From positions 1-30,131 of the IMG/VR virus record IMGVR_UViG_3300000213_000004: DNA of 30,131 nt; one strand, 5' to 3'. The DNA is from a virus. The notes beneath the pieces are model-generated. The model had not been told where the DNA came from and made no database searches. It saw only the letters and a list, made by a program, of their open reading frames with translations. The translations under genes and the position numbers were made by a program. Below are positions 7,032 to 18,200 of the stretch, piece after piece. Each line of letters begins with the position of its first letter. Within the stretch, counting starts at the first letter, position 1.

Positions 7032-8440
7032 TGGCAGAAAGTATACAACGAAGCAGAGGTAGGCCGAGTGGATATAAACTCGATAGGGGTAATGTTCCTA
7101 ATGAAGGTGGTCCGTTCATCGGCGAAGTAATGAATAATGTAGACCCTACTAAAAATGGTAGGGTACAAGTCTATATTGAAGAACTTGCTAAACCAGATAA
7201 AAATGATTCTTCGGGTTGGAGAACAGTATCTTATCTAACACCATTTTATGGTTCGACACTGCATTCTGGTGTTACAACAGGCGATGGTACATATCCAGGC
7301 AACTCTAATTCGTATGGTATGTGGTTTACAGCACCAGATTTAGGCATTAGAGTAATGTGCTTTTTCGTTAATGGGGATCCTAACTTTGGCTATTATGTAG
7401 GATGTGTACCAGAATCAGGACTTAATCACATGATCCCTGCGGTAGCGGGCAGTGATAAAAACTCTTCTGGAGCACAAACACCTGTAACTGAAATTAATCA
7501 CAAGAACAATGCAATTAACGAAGATCCTAGATTTTTTGATCAAAACAAGCCAGTGCATTCGTATGTTGCTGGCACAATGCTACAACAAGGGCTAGATAAA
7601 GACACAGTAAGAGGTCCAATTAATTCTTCTGCACAAAGAGAAAGCCCAAGTAACGCATATGGTATTACTACACCAGGACGTCCTGTTTATGCAGGTGGTT
7701 ATTCAGATGCTACTGTTAAACAAACATTAGAAGCTAACACAGTTACTAAAGCAGATGCAAAAATAATTGGTCGTCGTGGCGGACATAGTTTTGTTATGGA
7801 TGATGGTGACTTAGAAGGTAATAATCAACTAGTTAGAATTAGAACTAGTAAAGGTCATCAAATAACAATGAGCGATGATGGTGATAGTTTTTATATCACT
7901 CACGCTAATGGACAATCATGGATTGAGTTGGGCAAAGAAGGCACAGTTGATGTATATAGTTCTAATAGTGTGAATGTTAGGACAGAAGGGAGTATTAATT
8001 TACATGCAGACGATGACATTAACTTACAAGCTGGCAGAGCGGTAAACATTAAAGGTAATAGTTCAGTAACACTTGAATCTCCAGCACAAATTGGCATTAA
8101 GAGCGATGGCACAATAGCATTAGTGTCTAGTGGGCAGACTACAGTAAATTCTGGCGGCAATTTTGCTGTAGTTGCTCCTAGAATTGATTGGCAAGATGCA
8201 CCGACACTAAGTGTATCAGCAATACCAACAACTATATACGATGATGTTAAGTACAAGAACGAATGGATACCAGATACAGGCAAAATTACTAGTATTTCGA
8301 CTCGCGTTCCGACACACGAACCGTATAACGCTCATAATAGTAGTATAACTGCTACAGCAACATCAATAAACAGAACAACAATGGATGCCGACATAGTGGC
8401 ATTAATCAATAACTTAAAGGTGAATCCACCTAAATATTAG
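7031..8440 (+). CDS. 5: gp5-like baseplate central spike, no lysozyme domain
   Basis: Residues about 28-135 form the N-terminal OB-fold module of gp5/VgrG proteins: FIGEVMNNVDPTKNGRVQVY, then a GW-x-TVSYLTPFYGS block and PNFGYYVGCVP. A linker follows. From about 247 a repetitive beta-helix begins: GRRGGHSFVMDDGD, LVRIRTSKGHQITMSDDGDS, then short strands such as SINLHADDDINLQAGRAVNI and an end near 385. This is the trimeric needle that pierces the outer membrane. T4 gp5 has a lysozyme domain between these parts; here the linker of about 100 residues is too short for one and no lysozyme motif is visible, as in other marine T4-likes. Its last codons contain a late-promoter-like string that I do not accept as a promoter. 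gp25 follows after ten bases. Confidence 0.85.
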   Translation: MAESIQRSRGRPSGYKLDRGNVPNEGGPFIGEVMNNVDPTKNGRVQVYIEELAKPDKNDSSGWRTVSYLTPFYGSTLHSGVTTGDGTYPGNSNSYGMWFTAPDLGIRVMCFFVNGDPNFGYYVGCVPESGLNHMIPAVAGSDKNSSGAQTPVTEINHKNNAINEDPRFFDQNKPVHSYVAGTMLQQGLDKDTVRGPINSSAQRESPSNAYGITTPGRPVYAGGYSDATVKQTLEANTVTKADAKIIGRRGGHSFVMDDGDLEGNNQLVRIRTSKGHQITMSDDGDSFYITHANGQSWIELGKEGTVDVYSSNSVNVRTEGSINLHADDDINLQAGRAVNIKGNSSVTLESPAQIGIKSDGTIALVSSGQTTVNSGGNFAVVAPRIDWQDAPTLSVSAIPTTIYDDVKYKNEWIPDTGKITSISTRVPTHEPYNAHNSSITATATSINRTTMDADIVALINNLKVNPPKY

Positions 8441-8450
8441 AGGATAACTT

Positions 8451-8825
8451 ATGGCAAGATTCAAAGGATTTAACACAATTGGACAACACAAGAAGTTTAC
8501 ATTAACGGATCGTGATTTAGTTATTCGCGATTTGCTTAATGCTTTAAACATAAGAGAAGGTGAGTTACCAGGCAAACCCGAGTTTGGTACTGGAATTTGG
8601 AATTATGTATTTGAGCCTAACTTACCAGAGACTGAACGTAGAATTGTTGCAGAGATGCAAGAATTAATTGACGCAGATCCTAGGATTGTTGCAGATAACA
8701 TCAATGCGTTCTCACAGGAGAATGGAATAATGATAGAATTAAGGGTTAGGGTATTGCCTAACGTAGAACCTGAGACACTAAAGTTATTGTTTAACGAAGA
8801 ATCTAACACAGCTGAAATTGTATAA
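8451..8825 (+). CDS. 25: gp25-like baseplate wedge protein
   Basis: This 124-residue protein belongs to the gp25/GpW-type wedge family. Features are an N-terminal LTDRDLVIRDLLNALNIREG, the PGKPEFGTGIWNYVFEP block (about 40-56) and the helix with RRIVAEMQELIDADPRI (about 63-79), followed by a strand ending in ELRVRVLPN. gp25 sits where the wedge meets the sheath and shares its fold with type VI secretion TssE. A Shine-Dalgarno GAGG (8440-8443) lies seven bases before the ATG. Immediate proximity to gp5 and gp6 fits the marine T4-like order. Confidence 0.88.
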   Translation: MARFKGFNTIGQHKKFTLTDRDLVIRDLLNALNIREGELPGKPEFGTGIWNYVFEPNLPETERRIVAEMQELIDADPRIVADNINAFSQENGIMIELRVRVLPNVEPETLKLLFNEESNTAEIV

Positions 8826-8845
8826 TAACCGAACATAATAATTGC

Positions 8846-8854
8846 CATAAATAA
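8846..8854 (+). promoter_or_regulatory. Late-promoter-like motif upstream of gp6
   Basis: CATAAATAA lies in the 49-base gap between gp25 and gp6, with the TAAATAA core 27 bases before the gp6 ATG. A clear Shine-Dalgarno (AAAGG, 8863-8867) follows it. It would let gp6 and the giant gene be transcribed separately from the hub genes. Confidence 0.6.
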
Positions 8855-8874
8855 CTAAAATAAAAGGTTTTCTT

Positions 8875-11800
8875 ATGGCAACTACTAGCAGACAGACAAG
8901 TATTTTCGGTGTACAAGATTGGAGAAGTATATATAAAACTTTCAACGAAGCGGATTTTCAGAGTTATAACTTTGAAACATTACGTAAAAGCTTCGTTGAT
9001 TATTTAGAACAATTCTATCCAGAGAATTTTAACGACTTCGTTGAAAGTTCAGAGTTCATTGCGTTAATTGATTTAATGGCTTTTATGGGTCAATCATTAA
9101 GCTACAGAACAGATCTTAACACTAGAGAAAATTTCATTGATACCGCTGAACGCAGAGACAGCGTCATAAAACTAGCTAATCTAGTTGGTTATACTCCAAA
9201 ACGGAACGAAACATCTACAGGCTTTTTAAAAGTAGATTCTATAAGTACAACCGAGAATGTATTTGACTTTAATAACAATAGTTTAGCTAATGTTACTATT
9301 AGGTGGTTTGATCAAACTAATCCAGATTGGCAAGAACAATTTACAGCTATTATTAATGCAATGTTAGTAAGTAGTCAATCTATTGGTCGAGCAAGTAATG
9401 TTGCCGAAATACTAGGTATTACACATAGTGAGTACACAATTAAGTTGACTAACAACTTACTTCCTGCTATTCCATTTACTTCGACCGTCGATGATATTAA
9501 TATGACATTCGAAGCTATACATAGCACATCTGTTAATGACACAAAAATATATGAACCTGCCCCAAGAGCAAGTAATAGTCTTAATGTATTGTACAGAGAT
9601 GATCATAATGGATTTGGTAGCACTAATACTGGATATTTTTTCTATTTTAAACAGGGTGTCCTAGATAGTAGAGACTTTACAGTATCAGAGAGAATAGCTA
9701 ACAGAACAATAAATGTTGATATCGAAGGTATTAACAATTCAGATGTGTGGTTATACCAAGTGAATCAAACGACTGGTGATTTAACATTATGGGAACAAGT
9801 AGAGAGTGTTTTTGCTATAAATGAGCAGTCAGGTATTACAGAGAGACAAGTATATAGTATTACTAGTAGATCTAACGATCAGATATCGCTTGTATTTGGT
9901 GATGGTGTATTTGGTGAAATACCATCAGGATCATTTCGAGTATATGTAAGAAGTGGCAATGGATTAGATTATGTTATTAACCCAGAGAATATTTCTAGTG
10001 TATCATTAACTATACCATATATTAGCAGGACAAACAAGATCGAGACTGTAACATTTAATGTTAGTCTTCAACAGAACATTAGTAATTCAGAGAGTAGAGA
10101 GGATTTAGATGATATTAAACTAAATGCTCCAGCTAGATTCTATACACAAAATAGAATGGTAAACGGAGAGGATTATAATAATTTTCCGTATACACAGTTT
10201 AGTAGTATTATCAAGAGTAAAGCAATTAACCGTTCTAGTGTAGGAGTGAGTAGGTATTTAGATTTAGTTGACCCTACTGGGAAGTTTTCTAGCATTAACA
10301 TTTTCGGCAATGATGGGCTAATATACGAAGAATTCACAGAAGAAGAATTCACATTTACTTTTGTTGACAACAATGACATCGAAACAGCTATTGTAAACCA
10401 GTTAGAACCTATTTTAGGCCTATCTGGGTCAACGCAATTTTATTATGATAAATTTACTAGACCCGCATTGAATTCTGGAGGGTCGTCCATTGATATGCAG
10501 TGGGATCAAATTTCTTCTTTGGTTAATGAGACTACAGGGTATTTCACAGAGACAGGAAGTTCAACAGTATTGCCTGTAGGTAGTTCGGAGGCAGACAATA
10601 AACAATTTATAGTTGAAGGTGCGTTGATTAGGTTCGAACCACCAGTTGGTCAGTATTTCGATAAAAATAATAAGTTACAGTCTGGAGTTCCTTTGCAATC
10701 AGGCGACAGAACAGTAATATGGGCTAGTGTAATAAACTTAGATGGAAATGGTGCCGCTGTTAACACAGATGGTACAGGACCAGTAACACTCAACAGTTTT
10801 GTTCCAACTAATGCTATACCAACAGAGGTTGTATCTGTGTTCAATGTTGATCTATCTTTTGACTTTAAACAGGAAATGCTACAACAAATAGAATTATTCC
10901 GTAACTTTGGTATTGGATATGATAATACTATAGGCGAATGGTATATTATAAATAGTGACAACTTAGATACTAGTGGAGAGTTTAGTGATGCGTTTGCTAA
11001 AGATACCAGTAACACAAATAAAGATGCTAGTTGGATAGCTAAGTTCATAGCAACTAATTCAATATATACAGTCTCAGCAAGGTTGCTAAAATATTTCTTC
11101 GCTAGTGTACTAGAGACTAGGTTCTTTTTTGATTCGCACGACAGAATATTCGATGCAAGCACAGGCCATGTAATAAGCGATACTATCTATGTTTTAAAAA
11201 CTAATACAAAAACATCGGCTGGGTCTGAACCGTTATTAACAGAATTAGCATTTGATATTATAGGACAGCCAGTTGAAGCAGATGGATACATTAATAACCA
11301 TCTGGTAGAAGTTAGTCTAGCGGGTATCGCCGACCATTTAGAACATTCTCATAGTAGATCTATTCATGGTGATAGTCATCCAGACAGCTTTACTGATTTA
11401 GTTAATACAACAGTATCGCCGACAGATAGAGTATTCTCGCAAAGAACTGTTGATGCTGATAATTTAGAAAAATTTATTCCATTGGGCGAGAATGTTGTTA
11501 ATGAAGATTACACAACGGAAATATCAATAGAAGATGATATTTCCACATTTGAAGTTGGACAACTATTTTATGCCACAACAGATGATAAATTCTTTGAGGT
11601 TACGTTAAATGGCGGTGATAAAATCTTAACAGAAAGAACTGATATCATACTTAAAGTGGGCAGAGATGGATTACAGTTTAGATACAACCATAATAGTGGT
11701 GAAACTCATAGAATTAATCCAGGAATAACAAATATCATTGATATCTTCTTGGTAACCTCATCATATCACAATGAGTATAAACAGTACCTAGAGGATTCTA

Positions 11801-12285
11801 CTGATACAATTACCGAGCCTGAGGCACCTACAATAGATGAACTTACCATCGCGTACCAATCGTTGGACGACTTTAAAATGTTAAGTGATAATATTGTGTT
11901 AAACAGTGCTGTATTTAAAACATTGTTTGGAGATAAATCAGAAGATCAACTAAGAGCATTTATTAAAATAGTTAAAGATCGTAAAACTTTAGTGAGTGAC
12001 AATGAGATTAAGAGTCGCGTAATAGCCGCTATTAATGAATACTTCGATATTGATAATTGGGACTTTGGGGATACATTTTTCTTCTCTGAGCTATCAGCAT
12101 TTTTACACAATCAATTAGGTGACATAATTGGTTCTGTTGTATTGGTGCCTAAAGATCCAAGCCTAGCATTTGGTGAGTTATATGAAGTTAGATCACAAGC
12201 TAACGAAATATTCGTTAGTTCAGCAACTGTTAATGATGTTGTAGTTATTAATTCATTAACTACTGAAACATTAGGAGTAGGTTAA
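8875..12285 (+). CDS. 6: gp6-like baseplate wedge protein (baseplate J-like)
   Basis: This 1136-residue protein has the conserved gp6 N-terminus. DFQSYNFETLRKSFVDYLEQ (about 27-46) is followed by ESSEFIALIDLMAFMGQSLS and a YR-x-DLNTRENFIDTAERRDS block, then LVGYTPKR. The centre has the J-like core with VFGDGVFGEIPSGSFRVYVR (about 341-360) and the wedge signature APARFYTQNRMVNGEDYNNF (about 419-438). In T4, gp6 dimers form the ring that joins wedges and transmits the sheath contraction signal. T4 gp6 is about 660 residues; marine versions are longer, and the extra length lies in the C-terminal half. A Shine-Dalgarno AAAGG precedes the ATG by seven bases. The giant gene starts one base after the stop, with its Shine-Dalgarno (AGGAG, 12273-12277) inside gp6. 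Confidence 0.88.
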   Translation: MATTSRQTSIFGVQDWRSIYKTFNEADFQSYNFETLRKSFVDYLEQFYPENFNDFVESSEFIALIDLMAFMGQSLSYRTDLNTRENFIDTAERRDSVIKLANLVGYTPKRNETSTGFLKVDSISTTENVFDFNNNSLANVTIRWFDQTNPDWQEQFTAIINAMLVSSQSIGRASNVAEILGITHSEYTIKLTNNLLPAIPFTSTVDDINMTFEAIHSTSVNDTKIYEPAPRASNSLNVLYRDDHNGFGSTNTGYFFYFKQGVLDSRDFTVSERIANRTINVDIEGINNSDVWLYQVNQTTGDLTLWEQVESVFAINEQSGITERQVYSITSRSNDQISLVFGDGVFGEIPSGSFRVYVRSGNGLDYVINPENISSVSLTIPYISRTNKIETVTFNVSLQQNISNSESREDLDDIKLNAPARFYTQNRMVNGEDYNNFPYTQFSSIIKSKAINRSSVGVSRYLDLVDPTGKFSSINIFGNDGLIYEEFTEEEFTFTFVDNNDIETAIVNQLEPILGLSGSTQFYYDKFTRPALNSGGSSIDMQWDQISSLVNETTGYFTETGSSTVLPVGSSEADNKQFIVEGALIRFEPPVGQYFDKNNKLQSGVPLQSGDRTVIWASVINLDGNGAAVNTDGTGPVTLNSFVPTNAIPTEVVSVFNVDLSFDFKQEMLQQIELFRNFGIGYDNTIGEWYIINSDNLDTSGEFSDAFAKDTSNTNKDASWIAKFIATNSIYTVSARLLKYFFASVLETRFFFDSHDRIFDASTGHVISDTIYVLKTNTKTSAGSEPLLTELAFDIIGQPVEADGYINNHLVEVSLAGIADHLEHSHSRSIHGDSHPDSFTDLVNTTVSPTDRVFSQRTVDADNLEKFIPLGENVVNEDYTTEISIEDDISTFEVGQLFYATTDDKFFEVTLNGGDKILTERTDIILKVGRDGLQFRYNHNSGETHRINPGITNIIDIFLVTSSYHNEYKQYLEDSTDTITEPEAPTIDELTIAYQSLDDFKMLSDNIVLNSAVFKTLFGDKSEDQLRAFIKIVKDRKTLVSDNEIKSRVIAAINEYFDIDNWDFGDTFFFSELSAFLHNQLGDIIGSVVLVPKDPSLAFGELYEVRSQANEIFVSSATVNDVVVINSLTTETLGVG

Positions 12286-12286
12286 G

Positions 12287-15200
12287 ATGGCGCGATTTCG
12301 TTCGGTAGATCTGCTACCTGAGATTTTTAAAACTAGCACTAATAAAAAATTCCTAAGTGCTACTCTTGATCAATTAGTTCAAGAACCAAAAGTTAAAAAA
12401 ACACAAGGCTTTGTTGGCAGAAAGTTCGGTGCTGGTGTTGATCCTAGCGATGATTATGTATTAGAACCAACTACTATTCGTTCAAATTATCAGTTTGAAC
12501 CTAGTGTTGTGTTTGAGCGTGATAATCCAAATGATGTTATTACATATCCTGGCCTAATTGATGCTGTAAACGTTAATGGCGCAAATACAGCACGTCACGA
12601 TTTATTGTTCAATAGTGAGATATATAGTTGGGACCCGTTAATTGATTTCGATAAGTTCATTAACTACAGTCAATACCACTGGCTACCAAATGGTCCCGAT
12701 AGTGTAGATGTTAGTTCATCTGATATTGTGTTAACGGATAATTTTACTGTAACACAGGATTTCCCTGTCAATGCTTATAATTTAAGTGGGTCAGATGGAG
12801 TCAATCCAACACTTACCTTAGTTCGCGGGGGGTCGTATACATTTAATGTTATTCAACCTAGTAATTTTTATATTCAAATAGAGCCTGGTACAGATGGTTT
12901 ACTAAATTCTTCTCCTAACATAAACACTCGTTCTGTGCTTGGTGTTGTTAACAACGGCGAAGACAACGGAACAGTTACTTTTAATGTACCAGATGTCGAT
13001 GCTCAACAATTTTACTATGATTTAACGGATATTGAATCTGTAGATTTGGCTACCACTGCACGATTTGATAGCATTCACGGTAAGTATATTAGTGAATTAG
13101 TTGATATTGACGGTATTACAGATTTAAACAATAGAACTATTGTATTTTTGAATGACACTCCGGGTGATTCGGCTGATTTAGGATGGCAATATCTTGATCT
13201 GTTTGATAATGAGACAATACCATTCGATTCTGTTAATTTCGACAACACAGTTTTTATTCCTCTGCAAGCAGATAGATACAGTATCTACAGAATAATATAT
13301 GTGTTGGATGCAGAAGGTGATCCTTATATAACATTAAATAAAATTCAATCTATCGATAATTTAGAAAAGTTTACAATTGGATTTGGTGATCAGTATGGTA
13401 ATATTGGGTTTTATAAGAACTCGACTGGGTTTTTTGAACAAATTCCGTTATTAACCGCAGTACTGAATACGTTGTATTACCAGGACGATACTAATCCATT
13501 AATGGTTGGTGTTATTAACATAGTAGATGAGGCTGAAGCAACTGTATTAAACATAAGTGATATTATCGGTCAGATAAACTACACTAGTGTTAATGATGTA
13601 AAGTTCACCAATGGTCTAAAAGTAATCTTTAGAGGCAATGTTAACCCAGCATCATTTCAGAACAACGAATATTATGTTGAATGCGTAGGCGAAGGCATTC
13701 AGTTAATCCCGGTAACTAGTTTAGTTACTCCAGAGACATACGTTAATAATCTATCAGAGTCATGGGACAGATTACCATGGGACAGCGATTTATTTGGAGG
13801 TGCATTAAATGCACCGTTAGATTTAGATTATCTTACAATTAGTAGAGCAAGTCTAGACTTAAATGCTTGGTCTAGAAGCAATAGATGGATACATATTGAT
13901 GTTATTGAACAAACAGCCGAATACAATAATACTACTGCTGTAATTGACAACGAAGTTAAAGCAAAACGACCTATTATTGAGTTTAAGAAAGGACTAAGGT
14001 TATTTGCTCATGGAACACTAAGTAAAGACCCAGTTGATATTATAGATTTTACTGAATTAGATGCATTTAGCAATATCAACGGTATGTTACCTGGTACAGT
14101 TCCGCTAATAGATGGTTATACAATACAAGAAGGCGCAAGAATTATTTTCGCGGCTGATACAGACAATAACGTAAGAAATAAAATATACGAAGTTCGTTTT
14201 GAGGATTTTGATGGCATAGGTGTAGATCAAATACATTTAGTCCCATCTAGCGACGCCGACGTTGAAATAGATCATGTTGTTGTTATTTTATTTGGCACAA
14301 CATTACAAGGCAAAATGTTCAGATACACTGGAACAGAATGGGATGAAGCACAGCAAAAAACAGCAGTGAACCAAGCTCCGTTATTTGATGTGTTTGATAC
14401 ATCCAGTGATAGTTTGGCTAGTATAGCTTACACAAATTCTACATTTAGTGGAACTCCGTTGTTTAGCTATCAAGTAGGTGCTGGCGTAAATGACACAGTT
14501 TTAGATTTTCCATTAACATTCCAGAATATCAATAACATAGGTGATATTGTATTCGACAATAATTTGTACAAGGACTCGTTTACATTTACGCTGGTTAATG
14601 ACGAGTCAGGGTTAGAGGTAGAGACAACCGCAAAAATAGAGGCTGGGTTCCCGCGTGTATATACATCAAGAACAGATTTTTCAGATAAGCTAGGTTGGAC
14701 AACCTTTGCAGAAGATGATGCAATTCATCAGATATTTACTTTTGTGTACGATGCTAATCCACTAGTACTAGATGTTGCGCCAAGGATAGATATCAACATA
14801 TCAGCAATAAAAGTGTTCATAGAGAACACTTTTATACTTCCATCCGAATATACTATAGTTGCTGACAATCCCTCGACGACAATTACTTTTACTAGCACAG
14901 TAGATATAGGCAGTAACATTGAAGTTAAAATTATCAGTGAACAGAATAGCCAAGTTGGTTATTATGATATTCCATATAATTTACAGAATAACATTTTTAA
15001 TGAGAACTCAGAGACACTAACACTAGGATCAATTAGAAACCATTACACTAGTATTGCACAGAATGTAACTAATTTAGAGGGTGTTATAAACGGATCTAAT
15101 AATACAAGAGATATTGGGTTCTTATCGTCGTTTGGTAATGCAATTATACAACATAGTGCTCCAGTTGCTCCTATGGCTACATTTTTACGCAACGAAGAAT

Positions 15201-18200
15201 ATGATTTCTTTAAGTCGGTTAAATTTGTATCCGAGCAGTACGAGAAGTACAAAAATCAAGTATTAGATTATGTAGCTAGGAATGATGTATTTGGATTAAC
15301 AGCTAATATAATATTAGATAATGCTATTAAAACCATAACCCACAGTAAATCGCCTACTAGTGCGTTCTACTTGAGTGATATGGTACCTTCTGGCACAGAT
15401 TTTACGTCTATGACATATACAGTTACAGCAATAAGCATAAATTCATTTGCTACAGCTAATGTATATGATTTTACGACTGCTAACCATGCGAGTTTATTAG
15501 TATACTTAAATGGTGATTTATTGACTGTTGGTATGGATTATACAGTAGCAACAGATGGACCAAGAATAGAAGTATTAGTAACATTAAACGAAGATGATAC
15601 AGTAGAAATTAGAGAATATACTAGCACGGTTGGTTCATACATGCCGAGTACTCCCACTAAGTTAGGATTGTATCCAAAATACCTTCCCAAAAAATATGTA
15701 GATAGTTCATACATCAACAATACCGAAGTAATTCAAGGCCACGATGGAAGTATTACAGTAGGGTTTGGCGACATCAGAGATGATGTGTTGTTAGAATTAG
15801 AAACAAGAATTTACAATAACATCAAAGTTAATTCAGTGTTGCCAATAGAACCTGGGGATATAATCCCAGGCAAGTTCCGTAATACATCATATTCTGATAT
15901 TGATATCACAAACATACTTAGTACTAGTTTTCTAAGTTGGGTTGGATGGCATAGATTAGATTACAGAACACAAGATTATGATTCTACTAACGAGTTCACT
16001 TTTAACTATAGCACAGCAGGTAGTAGTATAGATAATAGTGTTTTAAAAGGTCATTGGAGAGGGATTTATAAACATTACTTCGATACAGATACTCCACACC
16101 TTACACCGTGGGAGATGCTCGGTCTTACAATTATGCCAACTTGGTGGGAAGATGAATACGGACCTGCCCCTTATACTAGTGGTAATTTAGTCTTGTGGGA
16201 TGATCTCGAAGCAGGAATAATCAAAGAACCGGGGAATGAGCACACAGATACTCGTTATGTTCGACCTGGGTTAACAACAATTTTACCTGTTAATAGTTTA
16301 GGCGAATTAGTAAGCCCATTCCAATCTGTAGTAAAGGACTACAATACAGTAGACTTTATGAAGAGCTGGGTAGTAGGCGACGTTGCTCCAGTGGAATCAT
16401 CTTGGAGACGTAGCAGTGATTGGCCGTTTGTTGTACAGCGGTTATACGCATTAACCAAACCAGCACAGTTCTTTGCACTATCAGTTGATAGAGATCGTTA
16501 CGCATTTGACACAACATTACAGCAATTCTTATATGATGGGCGTACTAGGTTAGACACAAGAACAATAGAAATAAGCGATACAGACTCAAAACACAGTTAT
16601 ACAATTTGGATTCGTAATTATAACAAGTACCATGGGTTTAATCAACTCACGACTCTAGTGGATGAGTTAGCTAACTTAAATGTAAAACTGTGCTATAGGA
16701 TGGCATCATTTACTGATAAGAAATATTTAAAAGTATTTTCTGATAACATTAGCCCTGATAGTGATAAGCCAGGGCTGATAATACCAGACGAAAGCTATCA
16801 GTTATTATTGTATAAGAATCAAATATTTAATGAAATACAGTATTCATCTGTTATTGTACAAAGAACAAGTGATGGGTACGCTGTACACGGCAATAGTATC
16901 ACAGATAGAATATTCAATATATTAAATAGCATTCCAAATCAAAATTTTGATACCTTGACTGTTGGTACTGATGCATTTAGAATCCCCAAAGATTTTACTA
17001 ATATAATAACAGTAGTCCCATATGGGTATGTGTTTACATCAGTTAATGGTGTTGTCGACTTCTTAGTTAGTTACGGTAGGTTCTTAGAAGTACAAGGGTT
17101 TATATTTGACCGCGAAAACGGTATTGTTAATTGGGTGCAGATGGCACAAGAGTTTATAGCGTGGGCTAATCAAAATTGGATTACAGGTAGTCTAATTAAT
17201 TTGAACCCATCTGCAACAACATTAGAGTTTGATAAAGAATTATCGATCGTTGACAGCATTACACAAGACCAAGCATCATTGCCGTTGGATCAAAATATGC
17301 ACCCACTAACAAGCGACGATTATGTTATTGATAGGCTAGATAACAGTTTTAAAATCACAATGTTGAATGATAAAACAGTTAGCTACCTAAAAGTTAAATT
17401 AACTAGCTTCGAGCACTTGTTAATGTTAGATAACACGAGTATATTTAACGACTTAATCTACAATCCTACATTAGGGTTAAGACAGAACAGAGTTAGAATT
17501 AATGGATTAACTACATTTGAATGGAATGGTCAAGTAGATGCACAAGGGTTTATATTAAGTCAAACAGATACAGAAGAGTGGAAAAGCAATCGAGAATATA
17601 AGAAAGGCAATGTTGTTGAATATAAAAATCAACTATGGAGCGCATTAGTTAAGATCGAACCAGCAGAAGAGTTCAATATTAGTACGTGGCAACTGCTAGA
17701 TTCTAATAGTATATCTGACGGTTTATTACCTAATATAGCTAATAAAGCACAACAGTTTACTAATTATTACGACAAAAAAGTTGCTAACTTAGAGACTGAT
17801 GGTGATCTGTTAGGGTTTGGGCTAACAGGGTTTAGACAGAGATCTTATCTCGACGCATTAAACTTAGACGATACTAGTCAATATAATGTATACAGTAAGT
17901 TAATCCGTGAAAAAGGTACAAAAGGCAATGTTGATTTATTTAGAAGTATTAAGTTAGATAAACAAGAATACGAATATAATACATTTGAAAATTGGGCTGT
18001 TAGAGAGGCTATCTATGGAGCTAGTGATAATAACGCATTTATCGATCTATCTCTAAGTTTGACCAACTTACAATCCAATCCGCATGTAATTGAGATTGGG
18101 ACAACTAGCGAATTTGTTGGCATTGACCAGTTTATAAACTTAACTGATGTTTACAGACAAAGTGAAGTACATAGTACTAAGAATATTTTACCAATAACTC

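Noticed and set aside
8430-8437. CTAAATAT before gp25 as another late promoter
   Set aside because: It encodes the last codons of gp5, deviates from the other motifs in its last bases, and is only 20 bases from the ATG, so the transcript start would fall on or after the ribosome binding site.
15851-15870. CCTGGG / CCCAGG inverted repeat in the giant gene
   Set aside because: Six-base arms with an 8-base loop, in a codon run for EPGDIIPGK. Too weak to separate from chance in an 11-kb gene.
16751-16776. AGCCCTG / CAGGGCT inverted repeat in the giant gene
   Set aside because: Seven-base arms with a 12-base loop and no U run. Less convincing than the hairpin at 14807-14835 and not placed at any gene boundary.
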